The notes beneath the pieces are model-generated. The model was not told the origin of the DNA and ran no database searches. It was given only the letters and a program-made list of their open reading frames with translations. Source: Arenimonas caeni (GTDB lineage: Bacteria; Pseudomonadota; Gammaproteobacteria; Xanthomonadales; Xanthomonadaceae). From it: a stretch of DNA of 35,756 nucleotides. Shown here one piece after another: positions 5,923-13,278 of this stretch; positions within the stretch are counted from its first letter, which is position 1; each line of letters starts with the position of its first letter. Location: NCBI RefSeq assembly GCF_003024235.1, contig NZ_KZ679087.1, forward strand, positions 192,007 through 227,762, written 5' to 3'. Position numbers and translations under genes: made by a program.

Positions 5923-8319
5923 GTGGCGAGCAACTACGACGACGTGCTCTCCCAGCTGCAGGCCGCCGGCCTGCAGGTCACCTCCCTCGAGGTCGGGCGC
6001 ATGCGCCGCTGCCGTGTCGAGGGCGACCGCGAGAAGCGCGGCTGGTACATCCTGCACGAGCTGCCGCTTTCGGGTGGCGACCTGGTGCTGGTGGGCAGCT
6101 ACGGCGTGTGGCGCGGCGCCGACAACGGCGCGCAGAAGATCGACCTGCGCAAGCGCGACGCCGCGTTCAGCGCCGAGCAGCGCGATTCCCTGAAGCGGCG
6201 GCTGGCCGCCGATCGCCGGCGCGCCGACCAGGAGCGCAAGCAGCTGGCCGAGCGGGCCGCCCAGCGCGCCACTGCCGCGTGGGCAAAGCTCAGTGAAGAG
6301 GGTGACTCCGAGTACCTGGCGGCGAAGGGTGTTCAGGGCTTCGGCCTGCGCTACTCGGGCAAGGGCGCCGCCGTCGTGCCGATGCTCGATGCCCAGGGCC
6401 AGATCCACGGGCTGCAGCTGCTGCGCTCGGCGAAGCAGGCCTCGGCCGACCAGCGACCGGCCAAGGAGTACTGGCCTGCCGGCGCGGTCAAGCAAGGCCA
6501 CTTCCACCAGATCGGCGCGCCGCAGTGGATCGTTCTGATCGCCGAGGGTTATGCCACGGCGGCCAGCGCGCACATGGCGACCGGGTACCCGGTGGCTGTA
6601 GCGTTCGATGCCGGCAACGTGCCGGCCGTGGCGGCCGCGCTGCGCAAGCGCTACCGCACCGCCCGCATCCTGATCCTGGCGGACGACGACGAGCTGCAGA
6701 AGTGCCAGGCCTGCAAGGCACGCCTGGTGCTGGCCGAGCACCCGGAGACCTGCCCGAGCTGCGGACAGGAACACCGCGCGGCGAACGCCGGCGTCGCCGC
6801 GGCCAGCGCGGCGGCGCTCGAGTTCGGCGGCGCCTGGCTGACACCTGCGTTCCCCGATGAAGAGGCGCGCCGGCGGCGCTTCCTCGAGCGCGGCATCAAG
6901 GCCACCGACTTCAACGACCTGCACGCCGCCGCCGGCCTCCACCTGGTGCGTACGCAGATCGAGAACCGCATCGCCGAGCTGGGGTGGAAGGCGCCCAACC
7001 GCGCGCCGACATCACCACCAGACGGGGCGGGGGGCGGCAAGCTGTCGCCGTTCCTCACCACCGGCGAGCTGATCGAGCGGTTCCCGCTGATCTACGCCCA
7101 CGGCTCCTCGGTGTTCGATCGCGTCGAGCACGTGATCATGACCGTGAGCGACATGCGCGACGCGTGCGTGAACAAGTACATCCACCGTGCCTGGCAAGAA
7201 TCGCCCGATCGGCAGATCGTCCGGATTCGCGAAGTCGGCTTCGACCCGACCGGACGCGACCCGGAGATCACCTGCAACCTCTACGCCGGCTGGCCGACCA
7301 CGCCGAAGGCCGGCAAGTGCGATCGCCTGCTCGACCTGCTGCGCTTCATGTGCAGCCTGGACCGCGACCCGAATCGCCTTTACGAGTGGGTGCTGCGCTG
7401 GATCGCCTACCCGATCCAGCACCCCGGCGCGAAGATGAAGTCGACCGTCGTGGTACACGGCCCGCAGGGCACCGGCAAGAACCTGCTCTTCGAGACGGTG
7501 ATGCAGATCTACGGCGAGTACGGAGACGTGCTCGACCAGTCGGCCGTCGAAGACAAGTTCAACGACTGGGCCAGCCGCAAGCTCTTCATGATCGCCGACG
7601 AGGTGGTGGCGCGCTCCGACGTGTACCACATCAAGAACAAGCTCAAGTCGCTGATCACCGGCGACCGAATCCGCATCAACCCGAAGAACCTGCCGGCCCA
7701 CTGGGAACGCAACCACGTGAACCTCGTGTTCCTCTCGAACGAGGCCATGCCCGTAGTGCTCGAGGAGGACGACCGCCGCCACTGCGTGATCTGGACCCCC
7801 GAGAAGAAGTCCGCGGACTACTACGCCGAGGTGCTGGCCGAGATCCGCAATGGGGGCGTCGCGGCACTGCATGACTACCTCCTGCACCTGGACCTCGGTG
7901 ACTTCGGCCCGGGTACGCTCCCGCCGGAGACCGAGGCCAAGTCGCAGCTGATCAACCTCGGCCTCGACAGCCCGATCCGCTTCCACGACGACCTGGTCAC
8001 CGGGAACATCCACGGGCTCGAGGCCATGCCCGCCACCACGACCGGCTGGTACGAGGCCTACCGGCTCTGGTGCAGCCGCCACGGGTACCGCCCGGCCCCG
8101 GAGTCCAAGTTCGTCGTGGGCCTGATCCGCCAGCGCAACGTGGTCGGCGGGCCCAGGGTGCGAAAGCGCTACCAGCCCGGGTCGAAGGTCCTGGGCCCTC
8201 ACAGCTTCCTGATGCTCGGCAGCTACCAGGTGCCCGAGGGCACCTCCGAGGCGCTGTTCCTGGGCGAGTGCCACTCGAAGTTCCAGCAGCAGCTGGAAGA
8301 CTACCGGGAGGCGAAGTGA
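5923..8319 (+). CDS. Phage primase-helicase (Toprim plus SF3-type helicase)
   Basis: The product has 798 aa with a GTG start 3 nt after the preceding stop. Residues about 200-300 form a Toprim domain with EGYATA (208-213) and ADDDE (253-257), the metal-binding acidic motifs of DnaG-type primases. A CxxC-x12-CxxC zinc ribbon (Cys261, 264, 277, 280) is inserted directly after ADDDE. The C-terminal half carries a Walker A (GPQGTGKN, 513-520) and Walker B (FMIADE, about 560), with an arginine- and histidine-rich stretch after it, as in SF3/D5-type helicases. The protein would prime and unwind phage DNA at the replication fork. A block of repeats lies immediately downstream. Confidence 0.92.
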   Translation: MASNYDDVLSQLQAAGLQVTSLEVGRMRRCRVEGDREKRGWYILHELPLSGGDLVLVGSYGVWRGADNGAQKIDLRKRDAAFSAEQRDSLKRRLAADRRRADQERKQLAERAAQRATAAWAKLSEEGDSEYLAAKGVQGFGLRYSGKGAAVVPMLDAQGQIHGLQLLRSAKQASADQRPAKEYWPAGAVKQGHFHQIGAPQWIVLIAEGYATAASAHMATGYPVAVAFDAGNVPAVAAALRKRYRTARILILADDDELQKCQACKARLVLAEHPETCPSCGQEHRAANAGVAAASAAALEFGGAWLTPAFPDEEARRRRFLERGIKATDFNDLHAAAGLHLVRTQIENRIAELGWKAPNRAPTSPPDGAGGGKLSPFLTTGELIERFPLIYAHGSSVFDRVEHVIMTVSDMRDACVNKYIHRAWQESPDRQIVRIREVGFDPTGRDPEITCNLYAGWPTTPKAGKCDRLLDLLRFMCSLDRDPNRLYEWVLRWIAYPIQHPGAKMKSTVVVHGPQGTGKNLLFETVMQIYGEYGDVLDQSAVEDKFNDWASRKLFMIADEVVARSDVYHIKNKLKSLITGDRIRINPKNLPAHWERNHVNLVFLSNEAMPVVLEEDDRRHCVIWTPEKKSADYYAEVLAEIRNGGVAALHDYLLHLDLGDFGPGTLPPETEAKSQLINLGLDSPIRFHDDLVTGNIHGLEAMPATTTGWYEAYRLWCSRHGYRPAPESKFVVGLIRQRNVVGGPRVRKRYQPGSKVLGPHSFLMLGSYQVPEGTSEALFLGECHSKFQQQLEDYREAK

Positions 8320-8329
8320 TGGCCTGGCC

Positions 8330-8584
8330 TGTGCGCGGTGTGCGTGGGTTGTGCGTGGCGACGTGCGGGGCTGAAAGCCGCGACAGGAAAGGCTTGTGCG
8401 TGGTGTGCGGGGTTCGGCCTAACGCGGGCGCACGCGCACGAATCGGCCCGGGCTACCACTGCGCGAAACGCACTCGCGCACACGTGCCCGCCCCCGCACA
8501 CCACGCACACCCCGCACAAGGCAGGCGGGGCGCGGCTTTCAGGCGTGCGGGCACCTGTGCGGGGTGGCCGGCACCCCGCACAGG
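8330..8584. repeat. Phased TGTGCG repeat block (cos or origin candidate)
   Basis: TGTGCG occurs at 8330, 8339, 8350, 8395, 8404 and 8556; its complement CGCACA occurs at 8477, 8495, 8504, 8513 and 8577. Many neighbours are exactly 9 bp apart, giving a TGTGCGKGG unit. An 18-bp perfect inverted repeat (TGTGCGTGGTGTGCGGGG) joins 8395-8412 and 8492-8509. The block lies between the primase-helicase and the terminase small-subunit gene, the position of cos in lambda, where repeated R sites bind the small subunit. An iteron-type replication origin is the main alternative. Confidence 0.7.
8554..8584. repeat. 31-bp palindrome with 13-bp perfect arms
   Basis: CCTGTGCGGGGTG at 8554-8566 pairs perfectly with 8572-8584 around a GCCGG centre. 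Each arm contains one copy of the TGTGCGGGG unit in opposite orientation. There is no T tract, so it is not a standard intrinsic terminator. It could be the rotationally symmetric part of a cos nick site, or an origin element. Confidence 0.7.
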
Positions 8585-8652
8585 CACGGTCGCGCGCGGG
8601 CGCGGGCCTTCTCCCATCGCTCTCGTGGAAGAAAGAAGGGGAGGCGGTAGGC

Positions 8653-9246
8653 ATGGCTGGCGCTGAAGGCGGCGAAGTTTCCCGCAAGGCCTTCGCCCGG
8701 ATCCTGGGGGCGGCTCCCAGCTACATCACCCAACTGCAGGAAGAGGGGCGGCTCGTGCTCTCGGCCGACGGAAAGAAGGTGCGGGTCGAGGAGTCCCTGG
8801 CGCTGATCCGCGGGACGGCCGACCCGAGCAAGGCGGGCGTCGCCGAGCGCCATGCCGCGGCCCGTGGCGCGCCCACGGGGGCGGCTGCGGCCGACGACCA
8901 GGATGGGGACGACGCGATGCCTTCTGACCCGGCGCAGGGCGGCGACGCCCGGCGTCGGGCCAAGGCGCTGGCCGACAAGGCCGAGACCGACGCCAAGGCC
9001 GCCGAGCTCGACTACCGCCAGCGGGTGGGGGAGCTGCTCGAGGCGGCCGAAGTCGAGCACCTGATCAAGAGCGCGGTGACCACGTTCCGCGGCGGCCTGG
9101 AGAGCCTGCCTGACACCCTGGCGCCCGAGCTCTCGGCGCTGTCGGATGAAGGCCGGATCCGCGTGGTGCTCGGCGAGGCGATCGAGCACCGGCTCGAGGA
9201 ACTGTCCCGGGCGTTCGGCGCCATCGCCAGGCGGGAACAGGCATGA
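8653..9246 (+). CDS. Terminase small subunit (Nu1-like)
   Basis: The product has 197 aa, with ATG 8653 behind a GGAGG site; an earlier frame would run through the repeat block. Residues 9-50 (EVSRKAFARILGAAPSYITQLQEEGRL) form a winged-HTH of the Nu1/DUF1441 type. A Pro/Ala-rich linker follows, then a long charged helix (about 105-140) for dimerisation. It overlaps the large-subunit gene by 4 nt (ATGA). It would bind the packaging site, most likely the repeats just upstream, and hand DNA to the large subunit. Confidence 0.8.
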   Translation: MAGAEGGEVSRKAFARILGAAPSYITQLQEEGRLVLSADGKKVRVEESLALIRGTADPSKAGVAERHAAARGAPTGAAAADDQDGDDAMPSDPAQGGDARRRAKALADKAETDAKAAELDYRQRVGELLEAAEVEHLIKSAVTTFRGGLESLPDTLAPELSALSDEGRIRVVLGEAIEHRLEELSRAFGAIARREQA

Positions 9247-11141
9247 GCGCGCAGAGTCGCCTCGCCGCCACCATCTCCCGGGCCATCGCGCCGCGGCGCC
9301 CGATGCGCGTGAGCGACTGGGCCGCGGCCAACCGCGTGCTGTCGTCGAAGGCAAGCAACGAACCAGGCCGCTGGCGCAACGAGCGTAACCCGCTGCTGGT
9401 GGAGCCGATGGACTGCTTCAGCGCCCGCAGCCCCGTGCGCGAAGTCGTGTGCCGCCTGCCGATCCAGTTCGGGAAGTCGGAGCTCGAGTGCAACGTGCTC
9501 GGCTACAGCATCGACGAGGTGGGAGGCCCGATCATGGTCTGCCTGCCCGGCGAGGTGTCGCAGGGCAAGTGGATCGACCAGAAGCTCAACCCCCTGCTGG
9601 AAGAAACGCCGGCCGTGCGCCGCCGCCTGGCGAGCACCGCCAGCCGCGACGCGGCGAATCGCCGAACCTTCAAGGACTTCGAGGGCGGGCAGCTGTACGT
9701 CGAGCACGCCGGCAGCCCGGAGCGCCTGAAGTCGACCTCGGTGCGCACGCTGATCGTCGACGAATTCTCCAGCTTCGCTACAGCACTGCGAAGTGGCGAC
9801 GACCCGGACCTGATGCTCGACGGCCGCACGAGCGCATTCCCCGCCACGTACAAGCGGCTCAAGGTCGGCACACCTGGCATCAAGGGCATCTGCCGCATCG
9901 ACGCCCTCTACGCCAAGAGCGACCAGCGCCGCTGGTACATGCCGTGCCCTGACTGCGGACACAAGCAACCCTTCGAGTGGAGCGGCCTGCACTGGACGCC
10001 CGACGCCAGCGCCTGCTGGTACGTCTGCCGCGAGTGCGGCGTGGTGATCGAGGAGCACCAGAAAGACGCCATGATCGACGCCGGCAGCTGGGTGGCCGAG
10101 AACCCTGGCGCCGAGATCCGCGGCTACGCGGCGAACGGCCTGTACTACAAGATCGGCCGCGGCCCGCGCTGGCTGCAGCTGGTGCGAGAGTGGGTCGACG
10201 CGCAGAACGACCCGGCGAAGCTGAAGACCTTCATCAACGACCGCTTGGCCGAGGCCTGGGAAGACCCGGCCATGCGCGCCGTGAAGCACAACGTGATCGC
10301 CGATCGCGTGGAGCCCATGCCGCTCAAGCCGGTACCCAACTGGGTGCTGGCCGTCACCGCCGGTATCGACACCCAGGACGATCGCCTGCCCGTGCAGCTG
10401 GTCGGCTGGGGCCGCGGCCTGGTGTGCTGGCCCATCGACTACGTCGAGCTGCCCGGCGACCCCGCCGAGGACGACGTGTGGCTGGCCCTGACGGAGCTGA
10501 TCTCGCGGCCGATCGAGCGCGCCGATGGCCGGCTGCTGCGCGTGGAGGCCAGCGCCCAGGACGCCGGCGGCCACCGCACCGAGGCGGTGAAGGCCTTCGC
10601 CCGCCGTCGCCTGCTACGCCGGCACATCGCCATCTTCGGCGCGAAGGCGAACAACGCGCCGGTGCTGAGCAAGGGCACGCTGGTGGATATCAACTGGCGC
10701 GGCCAGCTCGACAAGCGCGGCATCAAGATCCACCACGTCGGCACAGTGGGCATCAAGCACATGCTCTATGGCCGCCTGAGCGCCGATGCCGACAAGCCGG
10801 CCGAGCAGCGCCAGGTGCGTTTCAGCGAGGAACTGCCGCCCGAGTACTTCGGCGGCCTGGTGAGCGAAACCTACAACCCGGCCAAGAACCGTTTCGACAA
10901 GCGCCGCGGCGCGCCGCGCAACGAGCCGCTCGACACCTGGGTGTACGCCTACGCGGCCACGCACCACCCGGAGCTGCGCCTGCACCGGCTCACGAAGGCC
11001 GACTGGGATCTGCGCGAGCAGCGGCTGGCGGCGGCCGAGAACGATGTTCCACGGGAACCGTCGCCGCCGGCGGTCGCCGCTCAGGGTTCCCGTGGAACAA
11101 CGGCGGCCCCCGCCAAGAAAGGCTGGAGGCGGAATTGGTGA
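9243..11141 (+). CDS. Terminase large subunit (GpA family)
   Basis: The product has 632 aa, near lambda gpA in length. A Walker A-like LPIQFGKSE is at about residues 72-80 and Walker B TLIVDEF at about 169-175. A zinc-binding CPDCG...CRECG pair follows at about 235 and 263, and the nuclease domain starts near AGIDTQDDRL (about 380). GpA proteins cut cos and translocate DNA into the prohead. The last 35 residues form a Pro/Ala/Gly linker whose DNA contains a 15-bp inverted repeat. The stop overlaps the GTG of the next gene. Confidence 0.95.
   Translation: MSAQSRLAATISRAIAPRRPMRVSDWAAANRVLSSKASNEPGRWRNERNPLLVEPMDCFSARSPVREVVCRLPIQFGKSELECNVLGYSIDEVGGPIMVCLPGEVSQGKWIDQKLNPLLEETPAVRRRLASTASRDAANRRTFKDFEGGQLYVEHAGSPERLKSTSVRTLIVDEFSSFATALRSGDDPDLMLDGRTSAFPATYKRLKVGTPGIKGICRIDALYAKSDQRRWYMPCPDCGHKQPFEWSGLHWTPDASACWYVCRECGVVIEEHQKDAMIDAGSWVAENPGAEIRGYAANGLYYKIGRGPRWLQLVREWVDAQNDPAKLKTFINDRLAEAWEDPAMRAVKHNVIADRVEPMPLKPVPNWVLAVTAGIDTQDDRLPVQLVGWGRGLVCWPIDYVELPGDPAEDDVWLALTELISRPIERADGRLLRVEASAQDAGGHRTEAVKAFARRRLLRRHIAIFGAKANNAPVLSKGTLVDINWRGQLDKRGIKIHHVGTVGIKHMLYGRLSADADKPAEQRQVRFSEELPPEYFGGLVSETYNPAKNRFDKRRGAPRNEPLDTWVYAYAATHHPELRLHRLTKADWDLREQRLAAAENDVPREPSPPAVAAQGSRGTTAAPAKKGWRRNW
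11045..11099. repeat. 15-bp perfect inverted repeat with parS-half-like octamers
   Basis: TGTTCCACGGGAACC at 11045-11059 pairs perfectly with GGTTCCCGTGGAACA at 11085-11099 (25-nt loop). Each arm is itself a small palindrome (GTTCC-ACG-GGAAC). The octamer TGTTCCAC is the half-site of the parS consensus TGTTCCACGTGGAACA, but each arm is one base short of a full site. A third copy (GTGGAACA) lies at 11516-11523. The repeat is within the linker codons of the terminase gene. Confidence 0.7.
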
Positions 11142-11461
11142 GCCGCAAGGTGCCTCGACGCAAGGCGCGGGTCGAAGAGCTCACCGAGGAGCTGGCAATC
11201 GGCGCAGCCATGCAGCTGCGCTGCGACAGCCGCGAGATCCACGACGTGGTGAAGGCGGTCGTGGACTACCTCGTGAAGGAATACCCGGCGCAGGACCTGT
11301 ACATTCCGGCAGGGTTCAATCTTCAGCAGTACCCAGTCGAAAGGATCGAGGCCGACTTGCGTGCCGGCCGGTCTGTGCGGTGGGTCTGCAAGAAGTACCG
11401 AATGAGCCGGCAGACCCTCTATAGGGTGCTCGGAAATCGGGTGGCGCAGGCAGCGAGCTAG
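11138..11461 (+). CDS. Mor-type transcription activator
   Basis: The product has 107 aa with a GTG start overlapping the terminase stop (GTGA) and a GGAGG site upstream. Residues 55-98 (DLYIPAGFNLQQYP...SVRWVCKKYRMSRQTLYRVL) match the Mor/C family of phage Mu: a strand with YIP, then an HTH. Mor proteins are dimers that bind inverted repeats and activate middle or late promoters with RNA polymerase. Here the gene sits inside the packaging operon between the terminase and gpW. The 105-bp gap after it is the natural place for a target promoter. Its role in late timing is inference. Confidence 0.85.
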   Translation: MSRKVPRRKARVEELTEELAIGAAMQLRCDSREIHDVVKAVVDYLVKEYPAQDLYIPAGFNLQQYPVERIEADLRAGRSVRWVCKKYRMSRQTLYRVLGNRVAQAAS

Positions 11462-11477
11462 CAACGGCGCGGGTTTG

Positions 11478-11523
11478 AGTGCGTTCCATTCCCCCGAGAT
11501 CGGGACGCACTTGGTGTGGAACA
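11478..11523. promoter_or_regulatory. Gap with nested inverted repeats after the Mor-type gene
   Basis: The 105-bp interval before gpW holds AGTGCGT (11478-11484) paired with ACGCACT (11505-11511), enclosing CCCGA-GA-TCGGG (11493-11504). GTTCCA (11483-11488) also pairs with TGGAAC (11517-11522). No clear -35/-10 pair is visible, as expected for an activator-dependent promoter. It may be a Mor-type target or an RNA hairpin. Confidence 0.4.
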
Positions 11524-11565
11524 TGGCATCCATGCGCTCGACCTTCTCCCGCTGGTGCCGCTGAG

Positions 11566-11787
11566 ATGGCCTACACCCAGGCCGATCTCGACCGCCTCGA
11601 TGCCGCCATCGCCTCCAGCTCCCTGGAGGTGCAGTACGGCGACCGGCGCGTGCGCTACCGCTCCATGGACGAGCTGATCGCGGCGCGCAACCACGTCGCC
11701 AGCCAGCTGGCGGCGGCGGCCTCCGCGGCAGCCGGCAACCGCAAGGCGACGCGGCGCTACACCTTCCAGACGATGCGGGGCGACTGA
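11566..11787 (+). CDS. Head-tail joining protein gpW
   Basis: The product has 73 aa (lambda gpW has 68) and begins MAYTQADLDRLDAAIASSSL. The order of helix, YGDRRVRYRS hairpin and second helix (DELIAARNHVASQL) is diagnostic of gpW. It binds beneath the portal after DNA packaging and closes the head for tail attachment. It lies directly upstream of the portal gene as in lambda, with 2 nt between. Confidence 0.9.
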   Translation: MAYTQADLDRLDAAIASSSLEVQYGDRRVRYRSMDELIAARNHVASQLAAAASAAAGNRKATRRYTFQTMRGD

Positions 11788-11789
11788 GC

Positions 11790-13277
11790 ATGAACTTCGT
11801 CGACCGCATGGTGGGGGTGTTCTTTCCGGAGGCCGGCCTGCGCCGTCGCCGCGCCCGCGCCCTGCTCGAGCGCGCCTACGAAGGCGCGGCGCGCACGGAC
11901 GGATGGCGCCCGCGCCGCGCCGGCGCCAGCGCGAACACCGACCACCGGGCCGACGCGCGCGAGCTGCGCATCCGGGCCCGATCGCTGGTCAAGAACGTCC
12001 CGTACATCACCCATGCCCTCCGCTCGCTCGTCAGCTGCACCGTGGGCACGGGCATCGAGCCCCGTTCGCTCGCCAAGCGCGGCGCCGAGGTGCTCGACAC
12101 GCTCTGGTCGCAGTGGGTTCCCCAGGCCGACGCCGACGGGATCTTCGACCTTTACGGCCTGCAGGCGGCCGCCTACCACGCCATGGAACAGGACGGCGAG
12201 GTTCTGATCCGACGGCGCGTTCGCCGTCCGGGCGACGCCCTCACGGTGCCGCTCCAGGTGCAACTGCTCGAGATCGATTGGCTCGACAGCGCGAAGCAGG
12301 GCAGCGCCAGCGACGGCGGCCAGATCATCAACGGCATCGAGTACGACCTGCTCGGCAAGCCGAGGGCCTACTGGCTCTTCAGCGCCCACCCCGGCGAGTA
12401 CCAGGGGCGCCCGCTGCGCATCGACAGCAAGCCCGTGCCGGCCGCCGACATCATCCACCTGTTCCGCCCGAGCCGGCCTGGCCAGGGGCGCGGCATCACG
12501 CGTCTGGCGCCGGTGATCGCCCGAGCCCGCGACCTGATGCTCTACGAGGACGCGGAGCTGCAGCGCAAGAACCTGGAGACCCGCCTCGGGCTGGTGGTCT
12601 CCGGCGATGCCACCCAGATGAGCAACCCACCCGACTCTTTCGGCCAGCCGGCAGAGGGTGGGGATGGGAAGCGCACCTACGGCGATCTGGGTGTGCTGCC
12701 CAGCGGCGGCATCACCGAGGTCGCGCCCGGCCTCAGCATGCAGCAGATCGAGCCGAAGACCAGCTCCGACTACGCCGCCTACGTGAAGCTGCAGCTGCAC
12801 CTCATCGCCGCTGGCATCGGCGTGCCCTATGAGTCGATGACGGGCGACATGAAGGAGGTCAACTTCTCCAGCGCCCGCATCCGGCACATCGACTTCCGGC
12901 GGGACTGCGAGCAGGTCCAGTGGCTGGTGCTGGTGCCGAAGCTCTGCATGGGCCTCTGGCGCTGGTTCGTCGACGCGGCCGTGCTCGGTGGCAAGGTCAC
13001 CCAGGCCGACTATGGCGTGGACTGGAGCACCCCGCGCTGGGACTACGTCAATCCGCACCAGGACGTGCGCGCCGAGGCGGACCAGATCAAGAGCGGGCTG
13101 CTGTCGCCGTCCGAATCGTTGCGCCGCCGCGGATACAAGCCGGATTTGGTGTTCGCCGAGATGGGGCGCGACCTCGAAAAGATGCGCAGCTCCGGCGCGC
13201 TGGAGCTGATGCGCCTGTTCATGTCCAGCGGCCAGGTGCCTGCCGCTGAGCCTGCCGATACCACCGAGGAAACCTGA
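11790..13277 (+). CDS. Portal protein (lambda gpB family)
   Basis: The product has 495 aa. The N-terminal region (MNFVDRMVGVFFPEAGLRRR), the THALRSLVSCTVGTGIEPRS stretch, and the SLAKRGAEVLD...DGIFDLYG and SFGQPAEGGDGK regions fit lambda-type portals. Portals form a dodecamer at one head vertex, through which the terminase pumps DNA. The gene starts 2 nt after gpW and ends 1 nt before the protease-capsid gene. No frameshift or truncation is seen. Confidence 0.93.
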   Translation: MNFVDRMVGVFFPEAGLRRRRARALLERAYEGAARTDGWRPRRAGASANTDHRADARELRIRARSLVKNVPYITHALRSLVSCTVGTGIEPRSLAKRGAEVLDTLWSQWVPQADADGIFDLYGLQAAAYHAMEQDGEVLIRRRVRRPGDALTVPLQVQLLEIDWLDSAKQGSASDGGQIINGIEYDLLGKPRAYWLFSAHPGEYQGRPLRIDSKPVPAADIIHLFRPSRPGQGRGITRLAPVIARARDLMLYEDAELQRKNLETRLGLVVSGDATQMSNPPDSFGQPAEGGDGKRTYGDLGVLPSGGITEVAPGLSMQQIEPKTSSDYAAYVKLQLHLIAAGIGVPYESMTGDMKEVNFSSARIRHIDFRRDCEQVQWLVLVPKLCMGLWRWFVDAAVLGGKVTQADYGVDWSTPRWDYVNPHQDVRAEADQIKSGLLSPSESLRRRGYKPDLVFAEMGRDLEKMRSSGALELMRLFMSSGQVPAAEPADTTEET

Positions 13278-13278
13278 C

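Noticed and set aside
5215-6942. Minus-strand open frame of about 575 codons opposite the early genes and primase
   Set aside because: It is a shadow frame that runs across several plus-strand genes with ribosome sites and motifs.
8330-8584. CRISPR array
   Set aside because: The repeats are 6-9 bp units in both orientations with no unique spacers of regular length.
8319-8666. Frame from ATG 8319 through the repeat block (Cys/His/Arg-rich, ending HGWR)
   Set aside because: It is produced by reading the TGTGCG repeats; composition is extreme, and the block is better explained as a DNA or RNA site. It also runs past the terminase small-subunit start.
11045-11099. Intrinsic terminator at the end of the terminase gene
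   Set aside because: The 15-bp stem has a 25-nt loop and no T tract and lies in coding sequence; binding-site or structural roles fit better.
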